This document shows, piece after piece, positions 40,002 through 48,081 of a stretch of DNA of 64,000 nt. Source of the stretch: Clostridia bacterium (GTDB lineage: Bacteria; Bacillota; Clostridia; Oscillospirales; CAG-272); contig JAGASS010000016.1 of the NCBI GenBank assembly GCA_017621655.1, positions 1 through 64,000 of the forward strand, given 5' to 3'. A model generated the notes under the pieces. The model searched no databases. It had not been told where the DNA came from and saw nothing but the letters and a program-made list of their open reading frames with translations. Position numbers and translations under genes: made by a program. Each line of letters begins with the position of its first letter. Positions within the stretch are counted from its first letter, which is position 1.

Positions 40002-40952
40002 ATGTATTATCTTGGCATTGACCTTGGCGGTACGAACATCGCCATCGGAATAGTAGACGAAGATTATAAGATAGTCAAAAAGGGAAGCACCCCGACGCTT
40101 TCCGAGCGCGATCTTGAAGAGGTAGTAAAGGATATTGCTTCTCTTTCGATGAAGCTTCTTGAGGAAGCAAATATTGACGTTTCCGAGATCGCTCACGCAG
40201 GAATCGGATCTCCCGGATCTATCGACCCCGTAAACGGCGTTGTAATCTCGTCGAATAATATCAGAATGTATAATTATCCGATCGTAGACGTGCTTAAAAA
40301 GTATCTCCCGATCGAGAATATCTACATCGACAACGACGCAAATGCGGCTGCGCTCGGCGAAGCAATGGGCGGCGCGGCGAAGGGCGCGGAAACCGCCGTA
40401 ATGGTAACGCTCGGCACGGGTGTCGGAAGCGGAATTATCATTAACGGTAAGATCTTCGGCGGCTTCAACCACGCAGGCGGCGAGATAGGTCATATGGTTA
40501 TCGAGTATGACGGCGAACAGTGTACCTGCGGTCGTAAGGGCTGCTGGGAAGCATATTCGTCCGCTACGGCTCTCGGCAGAATGACGAGAGAAAAGCTTGC
40601 AGAGACCAAAGACACCCTTATGTGGGAGCTTGTCGGAGGCAACATCAATAAGGCAAGCGCACGCACACCCTTTGCGGCAATGAAGCAGGGCGATAAGGCA
40701 GGCAAGGAAGTTGTTGATAAGTACATAAGCTACCTGGCTTGCGGTATTACGAATATTATCAACATATTCCAGCCGAACGTACTCTGTATCGGCGGCGGCG
40801 TCGCAAACGAGGGTCATTACCTTCTTGACCCCGTTATCGAAATTGCCGAAAGAGATCAGTTTACCGCAGGCTGCGAGCTTAAGACCAAGATATGCGTTGC
40901 AGAGCTTGGAAACGATGCAGGCATAATCGGTGCCGCGGCAATAACTCATTAA
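40002..40952 (+). CDS. ROK family kinase, probable glucokinase
   Basis: ATP-dependent sugar kinase, most likely glucokinase, for entry of glucose into glycolysis. 316 residues: N-terminal phosphate loop G-I-D-L-G-G-T-N-I-A, catalytic D-N-D-A-N-A-A-A-L-G-E, V-T-L-G-T-G-V-G-S-G and the ROK zinc motif C-T-C-G-R-K-G-C-W-E-A-Y with the preceding G-H-M-V. AAAGGA precedes the ATG. It lies 14 bases behind mscL and is probably cotranscribed. N-acetylhexosamine or mannose as substrate cannot be excluded. Confidence 0.93.
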   Translation: MYYLGIDLGGTNIAIGIVDEDYKIVKKGSTPTLSERDLEEVVKDIASLSMKLLEEANIDVSEIAHAGIGSPGSIDPVNGVVISSNNIRMYNYPIVDVLKKYLPIENIYIDNDANAAALGEAMGGAAKGAETAVMVTLGTGVGSGIIINGKIFGGFNHAGGEIGHMVIEYDGEQCTCGRKGCWEAYSSATALGRMTREKLAETKDTLMWELVGGNINKASARTPFAAMKQGDKAGKEVVDKYISYLACGITNIINIFQPNVLCIGGGVANEGHYLLDPVIEIAERDQFTAGCELKTKICVAELGNDAGIIGAAAITH

Positions 40953-41000
40953 AATCAAAAACGCTGACGATAAAGCAGTGCTCTAAAGGACGTTTTTAAG

Positions 41001-41045
41001 AATACGGTATATCTCAATAAGAGGTATACCGTATTTTGCTTTTTT
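41001..41045 (+). terminator. mscL-ROK terminator
   Basis: Long stem AATACGGTATA-CTC/GAG-TATACCGTATT followed by TTGCTTTTTT. Confidence 0.8.
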
Positions 41046-41123
41046 GAACGCAAATGCAGTGCTTTTCAGAAATATGATGTTATTGTTTTCGTAAGACAAC
41101 CTTATATAAACACTCTGAAAGTA

Positions 41124-41152
41124 TTTACAAATATCGAAATCTATGATATAAT
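41124..41152 (+). promoter_or_regulatory. promoter of structured RNA copy 2
   Basis: TTTACA, 17 bases, TATAAT; the RNA's closing stem begins 9 bases after the -10, the same spacing as in copy 1. Confidence 0.82.
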
Positions 41153-41156
41153 AAAA

Positions 41157-41365
41157 ATGCGAAACAAACCGAATATGGCATTTAGGAGTATTTTTCTGTA
41201 TAGGGATACTCTGCCTTTTTGCGTCCGCGAAGATTTGAATTTGGTAAAAAGTACAAGTTCCGTCTTTGCGGATATGGAATAATCTCCTATTTGTCAAAGG
41301 TTTGTTTCGCAGCAATAGGGGCTTGTGCTTTTTCGGGTGCGTAGCTTCGGTTGCGCACCTTTTTA
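41157..41365 (+). ncRNA. structured RNA, copy 2 (long hairpin plus UUCG terminator)
   Basis: About 209 bases with the same plan as copy 1. Closing stem GAAACAAACC (41161-41170) pairs with GGTTTGTTTC (41299-41308); the enclosed rod is longer and different in sequence, for example ATTTAGGAG against CTCCTATTTG and CCGCGAAGA against TCTTTGCGG. After the stem come CAATAGGGGCT and GTGC, then a ten-base-pair terminator with UUCG loop (41336-41359) and TTTTTA, with the AGCTTCGGTTG core shared base for base with copy 1. The variable interior between conserved ends indicates selection on structure. A small Cys protein gene starts 20 bases after the terminator. Confidence 0.78.
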
Positions 41366-41384
41366 TATGCTGATAGGGGGATAT

Positions 41385-41585
41385 ATGAGTAAGAACATTC
41401 AAAAGAAGTTAATAGATACTACCGGTATAGAGCTTATGCCGGGAGAGCCGGTCGTTTGCCTTGGAAACGGAGAGCAAGGTTTTGAGTGTTGTTGCGACAA
41501 ATGTGATTACTATTTGCTTTGTTTTACCGAATTTGATCCAAAAAACAAAAAACAGATTGCCGCTGATGATAAAGGAGACATATAA
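41385..41585 (+). CDS. small cysteine-rich hypothetical protein
   Basis: 66 residues, unrecognised. The middle contains C-C-C-D-K-C-D-Y-Y-L-L-C, six cysteines counting the earlier one, which could hold a zinc ion or disulfides; no signal peptide. I place the start at the ATG at 41385, shortly after AGGGGG; a longer reading would begin inside the terminator of the upstream RNA. Situated like the collagen-like gene directly behind a copy of the structured RNA, but the two proteins are unrelated. Confidence 0.5.
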   Translation: MSKNIQKKLIDTTGIELMPGEPVVCLGNGEQGFECCCDKCDYYLLCFTEFDPKNKKQIAADDKGDI

Positions 41586-41608
41586 TGTTTCTATTTGATG
41601 ATATATAA

Positions 41609-41644
41609 AAAATGACGAAGAATTTTTTAATCCTTCGTCATTTT
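41609..41644. terminator. bidirectional terminator
   Basis: Twelve-base-pair stem AAAATGACGAAG/CTTCGTCATTTT between convergent small genes. Confidence 0.85.
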
Positions 41645-41658
41645 ACTGAGCGTTTTTA

Positions 41659-42012
41659 TTATTCCTTTTCAAACTCAATTATCTCTCTTAACCTATCGGG
41701 TGCTTTTTGCGGATCGGAAATGTCGATATCGCCGTAGGGCGTTTCGAGTGAGGTTGCATCACTTTTTCGAATAAAAAATGCAACTCTTGTCGGAGAATAC
41801 TGCTCCTCCGGCTCGTCCCAGGCATCGCATAGCTTGTCAGTGCCGTCCTCGGTAAGATACTGCTCCATGTGCGGCACGATCCTGTCAAATTCGTCAACGC
41901 CCTCTTCAGGCACCGAAAAACCGAACCAGTCGATCTCGTCGGGCGTCATATCAAGCGTAAGCTCAACAAGTAGATGTGTTTTGCAAAAATTATATATACC
42001 GTGTATCTTCAT
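41659..42012 (-). CDS. hypothetical protein
   Basis: 117-residue acidic cytoplasmic protein not assigned to a family. A beta-alpha-beta pattern is suggested (M-K-I-H-G-I-Y-N-F then D-E-I-D-W-F-G-F-S-V-P), and the C-terminal half is rich in Asp/Glu and Pro. The ATG at 42012 follows AGGAAGGA; upstream in-frame ATGs lie within the mgsA-like terminator. It is probably transcribed from read-through or a weak promoter, since the region before it is that terminator. Confidence 0.6.
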   Translation of the reverse strand: MKIHGIYNFCKTHLLVELTLDMTPDEIDWFGFSVPEEGVDEFDRIVPHMEQYLTEDGTDKLCDAWDEPEEQYSPTRVAFFIRKSDATSLETPYGDIDISDPQKAPDRLREIIEFEKE

Positions 42013-42029
42013 AAATCCTTCCTCAAAAA

Positions 42030-42057
42030 TATCTCGGCACAAAAATGCGCCGAGATA
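42030..42057 (-). terminator. terminator of the MGS-like gene
   Basis: Stem TATCTCGGC(G/A)C/G(C)GCCGAGATA with an A/T loop, then TTTTTG on the minus strand. It lies directly before the ribosome-binding site of the next gene. Confidence 0.75.
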
Positions 42058-42063
42058 CTTTAT

Positions 42064-42510
42064 TTATCTAGAATAGTTTTGACTCTTTTTGCGAAGATTG
42101 TACTCCGAACGTGGATTTACGATCTCGCGCCAGTCAATATCGCCGCGCTCAAGTGCGCGAACGAGGATCTCTGCGGTTGCGATGTTCGTAGCAACAGGAA
42201 CGTTATGAAGATCGCAGAGCTTAAGAAGATTAAGATTGTTTCTTTCAGCCAAAGAATCGGTCTCGGCGTAGTCGCGGAAGAAGAGAACGAGGTCGATCTC
42301 GTCATATGCGACGCGCGTCGTTATCTGCTCAACACCGCCGTGTGAGCCGGCAAGGAGCTTTTCAATGCGAAGTCCGGTTGCTTCGGTGATATGCTTGTGT
42401 GTCGTGCCCGTGGCGCAGAGATTGTGATTTGCGAGAATCCCGCAATATGCGATACAGAACTGAGTCATAAGTTCTTTTTTGCTTTCACCTGCGATGATGG
42501 CTATTTCCAT
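42064..42510 (-). CDS. methylglyoxal-synthase-fold protein lacking catalytic residues
   Basis: 148 residues, clearly homologous to bacterial MgsA (dihydroxyacetone phosphate to methylglyoxal): the phosphate-binding C-A-T-G-T-T segment (32-37), the H-N-V-P-V-A-T-N-I-A-T-A-E block (102-114) and overall length are preserved. But residues that carry out catalysis in E. coli MgsA are missing: His19 is Gly8 (A-G-E instead of A-H-D), Asp71 is Val60 (G-G-V-E-Q instead of G-G-D-Q-Q), and the P-H-D/E-P-D segment with His98 is replaced. The E. coli numbering is from memory. It may be a non-enzymatic phosphate-ligand sensor. Gene order minD then mgsA is usual in Clostridia. Confidence 0.82.
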   Translation of the reverse strand: MEIAIIAGESKKELMTQFCIAYCGILANHNLCATGTTHKHITEATGLRIEKLLAGSHGGVEQITTRVAYDEIDLVLFFRDYAETDSLAERNNLNLLKLCDLHNVPVATNIATAEILVRALERGDIDWREIVNPRSEYNLRKKSQNYSR

Positions 42511-42538
42511 AGTGTAACCGTCCTTTCCTTTGGTCAGA

Positions 42539-43333
42539 TCACTGAATTTTCTTAATAAGCTCGGCTCTCTTTATTTTCTTGAAACCTGTAAAGAGAGGAA
42601 CTGTTCTTCCTGTCAAGCGGATAGCGATATTGGTAAACGCTTCTGCGGCGTTGCAGGAGGGAATAGTAAATACGTCCTCGCCCTGCGCCTGCCTGTCGGA
42701 AAGACGCGAATCAAAGGGAATGATACCGAGAAGCTGTATTGACGTCTTGTCGATAACCTCAAGAAGTCCCGGCTGTCCTTCAAATTCTTTTCCGTCAGCA
42801 TGGAAGCAGTTTATTATTAGCTTTCTTGTTTTAACGCCCGATTCTTCAAGCAGAATGCCGGTGCGCTCTGCCGCACGAATAGACGCGGGCTGATAGGTAG
42901 AGACGACGAGCGCCTCGTCGGACGCCGCGGCGGCAAGACGAAGGGGACTTCCCGTGTCGCCGGGGGTGTCGATAATGATGTAATCGAAATTCATCTGCGC
43001 GCCTATATTGCGGAGAGCCGTCTTGAAGTCATCGTGATTAAGATCCGTCTCGTAATCATACGGTGCGGCACAGAAATAAAGGTTTTCCGAACGCGAATCC
43101 TGAATGATCGCCTTTTCGGGAGCAATACCGTGCAGGATAATATCGGTAATATCAAAAATAACACGGTCCTCAAGACCCATAATAAGATCAAGCGAGCGCA
43201 CGCCGAAATCGCAGTCGATAAGGAGCGTTCGCCAACCGTCGAGAGCGAGCTTTATGGCAAGATTAGCAGAAACTGTAGACTTACCTACGCCGCCCTTGCA
43301 GGAGGTGACCATAATTATTTTCGTACTGTTCAT
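42539..43333 (-). CDS. minD: MinD-like septum-site ATPase
   Basis: ParA-superfamily ATPase that normally recruits MinC to block division away from mid-cell. 264 residues; deviant Walker A C-K-G-G-V-G-K-S-T (residues 12-20), switch I D-C-D-F-G-V-R-S-L-D, switch II I-I-I-D-T-P-G-D, and a C-terminal basic amphipathic stretch F-K-K-I-K-R-A-E-L-I-K-K-I that fits the membrane-targeting helix. No minC or minE is present in the window. Preceded by its own leader; 28 bases ahead of the MGS-like gene, likely one transcript. Confidence 0.88.
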   Translation of the reverse strand: MNSTKIIMVTSCKGGVGKSTVSANLAIKLALDGWRTLLIDCDFGVRSLDLIMGLEDRVIFDITDIILHGIAPEKAIIQDSRSENLYFCAAPYDYETDLNHDDFKTALRNIGAQMNFDYIIIDTPGDTGSPLRLAAAASDEALVVSTYQPASIRAAERTGILLEESGVKTRKLIINCFHADGKEFEGQPGLLEVIDKTSIQLLGIIPFDSRLSDRQAQGEDVFTIPSCNAAEAFTNIAIRLTGRTVPLFTGFKKIKRAELIKKIQ

Positions 43334-43465
43334 ATAAATCCTCGGTAAGTAAAAAATATACCTTAACTATTTTACCATATAAATTTTAGGTTGTCAATAT
43401 GCAGTTTGGCAAAAATAGATAAAATAACGAAATTTTTATCGACTTTTATTTTCTGAAGCCGGTTA

Positions 43466-44122
43466 TTATTCTCCCTTGAGTGCTTTAACAGCGGCGGAGG
43501 GGTCGGGAGCGCGGAAAACTGCGGATCCCGCAACGATAACGTTTGCGCCTGCTTCGATTATCGACGCAACGTTCTTGAGATTAACGCCACCGTCGACTTC
43601 GAGATCAATGTCGTATCCCGACTTGTCTATCATTTCTCTTGCCTCGCGGAGCTTGTCAAGCGCGATAGGCATAAAGGACTGACCGCCAAATCCCGGCTCG
43701 ACCGACATAATGAGTATCATGTCAATGATAGGCAGATATTCCTCAAGGACGGAAACGGGAGTCTTCGGTTTGATGACGACACCGCATTTGATTCCCTTGC
43801 TCTTGATATATTCAAGGGTCTCTCTTACGTTGTCACAGCTTTCGACGTGAATTGTAATAATATCAGATCCGGCATCGACAAATGCGTCAATAAAGCGAAG
43901 AGGATCGTTTATCATAAGGTGAGTATCAAACACCGCCTTGGTGTGAGGACGGAGCGCCTTTATAAAGTCGGGACCGAAGGAAAGATTTGGTACGAATGCG
44001 CCATCCATAATGTCAAGATGGAGATACTCGGCACCTGCGTCAACGACTGCCTTAAGACTGTCTGCAGCGTAAGCGTAATCACATGCGAGAACGGAAGGGG
44101 ATACGATAATATTTTTTTTCAT
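43466..44122 (-). CDS. rpe: ribulose-phosphate 3-epimerase
   Basis: Interconverts ribulose 5-phosphate and xylulose 5-phosphate in the pentose phosphate pathway. 218 residues, a complete TIM barrel: S-P-S-V-L-A-C-D-Y start, H-L-D-I-M-D-G-A-F-V-P-N, F-D-T-H-L-M-I, M-S-V-E-P-G-F-G-G-Q-S-F-M and the C-terminal D-G-G-V-N, A-G-A-N-V-I-V-A-G-S-A-V-F phosphate loop. GAGGT precedes the ATG. Monocistronic as far as can be seen. Confidence 0.97.
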   Translation of the reverse strand: MKKNIIVSPSVLACDYAYAADSLKAVVDAGAEYLHLDIMDGAFVPNLSFGPDFIKALRPHTKAVFDTHLMINDPLRFIDAFVDAGSDIITIHVESCDNVRETLEYIKSKGIKCGVVIKPKTPVSVLEEYLPIIDMILIMSVEPGFGGQSFMPIALDKLREAREMIDKSGYDIDLEVDGGVNLKNVASIIEAGANVIVAGSAVFRAPDPSAAVKALKGE

Positions 44123-44149
44123 AGCTGACCTCGAAAAATCAATTTGTTT

Positions 44150-44390
44150 TTGTTTTATTTGTTAATAAGTTTGCTCAAAGGGGGATTCGCCCGCCTACAT
44201 GCGCCGCTGTGGAACGTGTCACGGAAGCGAAAGCAACATAAGATATTAGAGGACGGCAACGCCGTCTGACTTCCCGAAAAATACGGGAAGAAAAATAGGA
44301 CGGCGAAGGTCTTAAAGGACGTCAAAATACAGGATGTAAAGGGAAGAGTAAGACGGTAGCCGTCAAATATACTGCCTGATGGCTCTGCCG
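44150..44390. repeat. cluster of small inverted repeats, no gene
   Basis: The 268 bases between ispF and rpe hold no supported gene. They contain several short hairpins close together: GACGGC/GCCGTC, CTTCCCG/CGGGAAG, GACGG/CCGTC and CTGCCTGA/TCAGGCAG, the last overlapping the ispF stop codon. It looks like a decayed palindromic repeat element that supplies the ispF 3' end. Confidence 0.45.
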
Positions 44391-44882
44391 TCAGGCAGAT
44401 TTGATTATAAGGCAAACAGCGTGCGCGGAGATGCCCTCACCGCTACCCGTAAAGCCGAGCTTTTCCTCGGTCGTTGCCTTGATATTTACTCTGTCGGGCG
44501 TGACACCGAACACCTTTGCGATATTTGCTCTCATATCCTCAATATAAGGCGAAAGCTTCGGGCGCTGTGCGACGACTGTCGCGTCGATGTTTCCAACGGT
44601 ATATCCCTTACTTGAAAGGAGCGAAGCGACGTTTTCGGCGAGAAGCATACTGTTTATGCCCTTGAAGCGCTCGTCGGTATCGGGAAAATGCTTACCGATG
44701 TCACCCTCACCGAGCGCGCCTAAGATCGCATCAAGGATCGCGTGAACAAGTACGTCGGCATCTGAATGACCGAGAAGCCCTTTTTCATAGGGGATCTTAA
44801 CACCGCCAATTATCAGGTCGCGGTCTTCTGTAAGACGGTGAACGTCGTAGCCGTGACCGATGCGAATATCGGAAAAATTCAT
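44391..44882 (-). CDS. ispF: 2-C-methyl-D-erythritol 2,4-cyclodiphosphate synthase
   Basis: MEP-pathway enzyme that cyclises CDP-ME 2-phosphate with loss of CMP. 163 residues, normal size; the zinc-site G-Y-D-V-H-R-L (Asp and His), the second His in [10 protein letters not shown], and the [10 protein letters not shown] loop are intact. Overlaps ispD by four bases. Its last codons run into a hairpin of the repeat region, so the C-terminus may differ by a few residues from the ancestral end. Confidence 0.97.
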   Translation of the reverse strand: MNFSDIRIGHGYDVHRLTEDRDLIIGGVKIPYEKGLLGHSDADVLVHAILDAILGALGEGDIGKHFPDTDERFKGINSMLLAENVASLLSSKGYTVGNIDATVVAQRPKLSPYIEDMRANIAKVFGVTPDRVNIKATTEEKLGFTGSGEGISAHAVCLIIKSA

Positions 44883-45631
44883 TTCTTTTCCTCGCTTTCG
44901 CGGAATTTGAGTATCGCTTCTGCAATAGCGAAATCGCAGGGCGAAGTGATCTTCATATTTTCCTTTCCGCAGTCAACGGGGACGACTTCAAAGCCGAGCG
45001 CCTCAACGAGCGAAGCGTCGTCGGTTGCGACGGTGCCGCTAGTCTTTGCTGTATAAACTGCGGCGCGGTACATTTCGGTCATAAATACCTGCGGTGTCTG
45101 CGCGAGCCAGACGTTGTTTCTGTCGATCGTAGAAAGCTTTTTACCGTCGATGACCTTAACGGTATCCGTTGCTTTCTGCGCGGCTATTGCCGCACCGTGT
45201 ATACATGCAGCGTGTCCGACGTTTTTTATCATCTCTTCGGTGACAAGGCATCTTGCGCCGTCGTGAATATAAACGTATTCAGACTTGTCCGATATGCTCT
45301 TGAAGCCGTTCAGCACAGATGCTTGTCTGTCGCTTCCGCCAAGAACGATCTTCTTGACCTTTTTCCAGCCGTATTCAATTTTCCAATTGTCGTAGAGCGC
45401 CATTTCGCTGCTCTTTGCGACGATGATTACCTCGTTTATGAACTTGCATTTTTCAAAAACCGAGACGGTGCGTACGACGGTAGGAACACCCATAACGGGG
45501 ACAAGCTGTTTAGTCTTGTTACCGCCTATGCGAGTAGAAGAGCCGCCTGCGAGAATTATTGCGGAATTATATTTTGTATATATGCCGTTTATTCTGTCGG
45601 TAATGCCGTTAAGAACTGAAGAAAAACTCAT
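44879..45631 (-). CDS. ispD: 2-C-methyl-D-erythritol 4-phosphate cytidylyltransferase
   Basis: MEP-pathway enzyme joining MEP to CTP. 250 residues; the nucleotide-binding [19 protein letters not shown] motif, [15 protein letters not shown] and A-Q-T-P-Q-V-F are present. The protein has an extra N-terminal segment of about 20 residues before the catalytic core compared with usual IspD. AAAGGA precedes the ATG. First gene of ispD-ispF. Confidence 0.96.
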   Translation of the reverse strand: MSFSSVLNGITDRINGIYTKYNSAIILAGGSSTRIGGNKTKQLVPVMGVPTVVRTVSVFEKCKFINEVIIVAKSSEMALYDNWKIEYGWKKVKKIVLGGSDRQASVLNGFKSISDKSEYVYIHDGARCLVTEEMIKNVGHAACIHGAAIAAQKATDTVKVIDGKKLSTIDRNNVWLAQTPQVFMTEMYRAAVYTAKTSGTVATDDASLVEALGFEVVPVDCGKENMKITSPCDFAIAEAILKFRESEEKK

Positions 45632-45656
45632 GCGAGTGTCCTTTCAAATACAAAAT

Positions 45657-45681
45657 ACCGAGGGCAATATACCCTCGGTAC
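45657..45681 (-). terminator. hairpin between the ABC operon and ispD
   Basis: Stem ACCGAGGG/CCCTCGGT followed by TTTTGTATTTG on the minus strand. It follows the ABC ATPase gene but also lies just downstream of the ispD promoter, so it may partly attenuate ispD-ispF. Confidence 0.65.
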
Positions 45682-45683
45682 TG

Positions 45684-45712
45684 ATTATAGCACATTTTAC
45701 AGAAAAGTGCAA
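45684..45712 (-). promoter_or_regulatory. ispD-ispF promoter
   Basis: TTGCAC and TATAAT with 17-base spacer on the minus strand, squeezed between the ABC ATPase stop and the hairpin. Confidence 0.6.
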
Positions 45713-45714
45713 TA

Positions 45715-46323
45715 TTAAATCTCGGTATTTGATCCCAAAAGAGAGGAAAATTCGACGGTTTTTCCGCCTAAAAGCTCGCATTCTTCTTCGTCATGGGTTA
45801 TGACGAGAACGGCTCTGTCTGAAAGAAATTCCTTGAGTATATCTGCCGCAATCCTTCTCGTATCGGGGTCAAGACCCGTAAACGGCTCGTCAAGGAGGGC
45901 AAAGCTTCCCTTGTTCTCAAAAGCGAAAACGACGGCACGAACGATCGCGACTCTGCGCTCCATACCGCCCGAAAGCTCGCTTGGACGCTTTTTCATATCC
46001 TCATCGGCGAACAACAAACGCGCAAGAAGCTCGCGTCCGAGAAGCTTTCCCGCCTCCGTGCGACAAACCGCGGTTACGTTGCCGTAAGCGGTAAGAGAAG
46101 GCAGAAGCCGCGATTCCTGAAAGAGAACGGCAGACGAGCCGTCAACGCCGCGAATCTTGCCGCTATCAGCTTTTTCAAGACCGCAAATAATACGCCCGAG
46201 AGTCGTTTTGCCGCAACCGGACGCGCCAGTAAGACAGGTAAAGCCCATGTCAAGTGACAACGAGAAGATCTCGAACAAAAGCTTACCTGAAAAGGATTTT
46301 CTAACGTTTTCAAGCTGTACCAT
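45715..46323 (-). CDS. ABC transporter ATP-binding protein
   Basis: Short ATPase (203 residues) of an SsuB/TauB-like importer. Walker A G-A-S-G-C-G-K-T-T, Q-loop L-F-Q-E-S-R-L-L-P, signature L-S-G-G-M-E-R-R-V-A, Walker B F-A-L-L-D-E-P-F-T-G-L-D, H-loop I-T-H-D-E-E-E. AGGAG gives the start M-V-Q-L-E-N-V; an upstream ATG is disfavoured. Overlaps the permease end. Last gene of the four-gene regulator-SBP-permease-ATPase operon. Substrate unknown. Confidence 0.88.
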   Translation of the reverse strand: MVQLENVRKSFSGKLLFEIFSLSLDMGFTCLTGASGCGKTTLGRIICGLEKADSGKIRGVDGSSAVLFQESRLLPSLTAYGNVTAVCRTEAGKLLGRELLARLLFADEDMKKRPSELSGGMERRVAIVRAVVFAFENKGSFALLDEPFTGLDPDTRRIAADILKEFLSDRAVLVITHDEEECELLGGKTVEFSSLLGSNTEI

Positions 46324-47095
46324 TTCGTCTCTCCTTTCCCGAAACACACTTGACCACAGCCGAGAAGATCAGCTCCATTATTACCGAAAGGATGATTATC
46401 GCGGCAGTATAAGCAAACATATCGACCGTCTCAAGATAAGTCTTTGCGGTAAGAAGTCCGTTTCCGAGCGTGTCGTTCGTTCCGCAAAGCACCTCTGCGG
46501 CGATCCCCGCCTTCCAGCCGAGTCCCATAGCGGTGACGAGCGCGGTCAGATAAGAGGGAAGGACCGACGGCAGATAAAGCGACGTTATGCGCTTGAAAAA
46601 CGGGATCTTGTATGTATTCGCCATCTCTATAAGCTCGCGGTCAACGTTCTGAAGCGCGTTTTTCAGCGCGCTCCAAACGATAGGCGTGATCATAAGAACG
46701 GATATAAGAACCGGAATGTCGGAATTGTCCATCCAGATAAAGGCGAGAATGATGAACGAAGCAACGGGAGTTGCCTTAATAACTGTATTAAGTGGGGAAA
46801 ACAGAATATCCGCGCTCTTTAAGAATGCGCTCAACGTGCCGAGGAGCGTACCGATAAGCGCACCGCCGATAAATCCCTTCAAAATGCTCAAAAGAGAGTT
46901 TCCCGCGTATTCGTAAAAGGTCTTTTCACCCATCATTTCAAAAAGGCGCTTGAAGGTATCGGCAGGAGAGGGAAGAACATATTTCATTCCGACCTTATGG
47001 GATATAAAGTCCCAAAGCGCCGTCCAAAAGACGGCGCTGATAAGAACGTATATTATTTTTTTGATCGGATTACCTCTTGTAGTAGAGCGACTCAT
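46310..47095 (-). CDS. ABC transporter permease
   Basis: 261 residues, BPD_transp_1 family of the nitrate/sulfonate/taurine branch. Six predicted helices; the EAA-type loop is in the segment after G-S/N-T-Y-K-I-P-F-F-K-R-I-T-S-L-Y-L-P-S-V-L-P. Starts inside the end of the binding-protein gene (26-base overlap), 10 bases after GGAGGA. Works with the preceding lipoprotein and the following ATPase. Confidence 0.88.
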   Translation of the reverse strand: MSRSTTRGNPIKKIIYVLISAVFWTALWDFISHKVGMKYVLPSPADTFKRLFEMMGEKTFYEYAGNSLLSILKGFIGGALIGTLLGTLSAFLKSADILFSPLNTVIKATPVASFIILAFIWMDNSDIPVLISVLMITPIVWSALKNALQNVDRELIEMANTYKIPFFKRITSLYLPSVLPSYLTALVTAMGLGWKAGIAAEVLCGTNDTLGNGLLTAKTYLETVDMFAYTAAIIILSVIMELIFSAVVKCVSGKERRNGTA

Positions 47096-48047
47096 TCGGC
47101 ATCGTTCCTCCGACAGATTGCGGATTTGCGTTAAAGAGAACGGTATAGAAGGCGTTGAGATCTGAGATCATCTCGTCTCCCTCGATAAACACGATATTGC
47201 ATCTCGGAATTGCGAGAGCCGCAACGGGCGCGGCAGGAATGATCTCGTTTGCCGCGATCATGACGGACGCCTCTGCGGGGTTTTCGTTTACGTACTTAAC
47301 CGACGCCTTATATTCGTCAAGGAACTGCGAGATCTTCTCGGGATACTTTCTAGCAATTTCCTTTTTGACTACGATACATCCCTGAACTGCCTTGTTTTCG
47401 CTGACCTTATCCCATTCCTTTGTTATATCGATAGCAACGCGGAGGTTTGCGTTTTTGGTAAGCGACGCGGTTATCTGCGGCTCGGGAAGCATGATAAGAT
47501 CGACCTTGTTTTCAGCCGCGAGAGTTGCAAGCTCTGCAGGCGTGGGATACCACTGTACGTTGACCTTGTCCTTAAGACCGTTCTTCTCAAGAATGTAAGC
47601 GAGCATATATTCGGGAGTTGCGCCCTGTCCGTAAGCGTGAATGGTTTTTCCTTCAAGGTCGGATACGGAATTAACAGCCGTGCCGTTTTCCATGATATAG
47701 AGAACGCCGAGAGTATTGATCGCCGCAACGACGTACGCTCCCTCTGTCTTCTTGTTTACGACAGCCGCGAGGTTTACGGGAACAGCCGCAATATCAAGCT
47801 GCTGACCGAGAAGCTTAGCGGAGATCGCAGACGCATCGTTGAAAAGCTCAAAGGTGTATTTTTCATCGGTAAGATTGTCGTTTATTATCTTAGCCATGCC
47901 CATTCCCGTCGGTCCCTTTATCGTTCCGACCTTAAGGGAATAGTTATCTCCGCTGCCGCCGTCCTTTTTGGGCGAGCAGGAAGCGAAGGCGAAGAGAAGC
48001 ATCGAAAGAGCCAAGATAGAAGAAATAATTTTTACTGTTTTTTTCAT
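47070..48047 (-). CDS. ABC transporter substrate-binding lipoprotein (NMT1/THI5-like)
   Basis: 325 residues. Lipobox F-A-S-C24 after a hydrophobic signal, a short Gly/Ser linker, then an NMT1/THI5/SsuA-type two-lobed binding domain with G-P-T-G-M-G-M-A near the ligand cleft and L-D-I-A-A-V-P-V-N-L-A-A. Such proteins bind small organosulfur, nitrate, pyrimidine or aromatic ligands; the ligand is not decided. AAAGGA precedes the ATG, 35 bases after the Crp/Fnr-type gene, with no promoter between, so they are cotranscribed. Confidence 0.88.
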   Translation of the reverse strand: MKKTVKIISSILALSMLLFAFASCSPKKDGGSGDNYSLKVGTIKGPTGMGMAKIINDNLTDEKYTFELFNDASAISAKLLGQQLDIAAVPVNLAAVVNKKTEGAYVVAAINTLGVLYIMENGTAVNSVSDLEGKTIHAYGQGATPEYMLAYILEKNGLKDKVNVQWYPTPAELATLAAENKVDLIMLPEPQITASLTKNANLRVAIDITKEWDKVSENKAVQGCIVVKKEIARKYPEKISQFLDEYKASVKYVNENPAEASVMIAANEIIPAAPVAALAIPRCNIVFIEGDEMISDLNAFYTVLFNANPQSVGGTMPNESLYYKR

Positions 48048-48081
48048 TGTAGTTTATCCTTTGCTATACGGTGTATTTATG

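Noticed and set aside
44155-44415. 86-codon frame over the repeat region next to ispF
   Set aside because: It lies across a run of hairpins, overlaps the ispF end, and has no ribosome-binding site.
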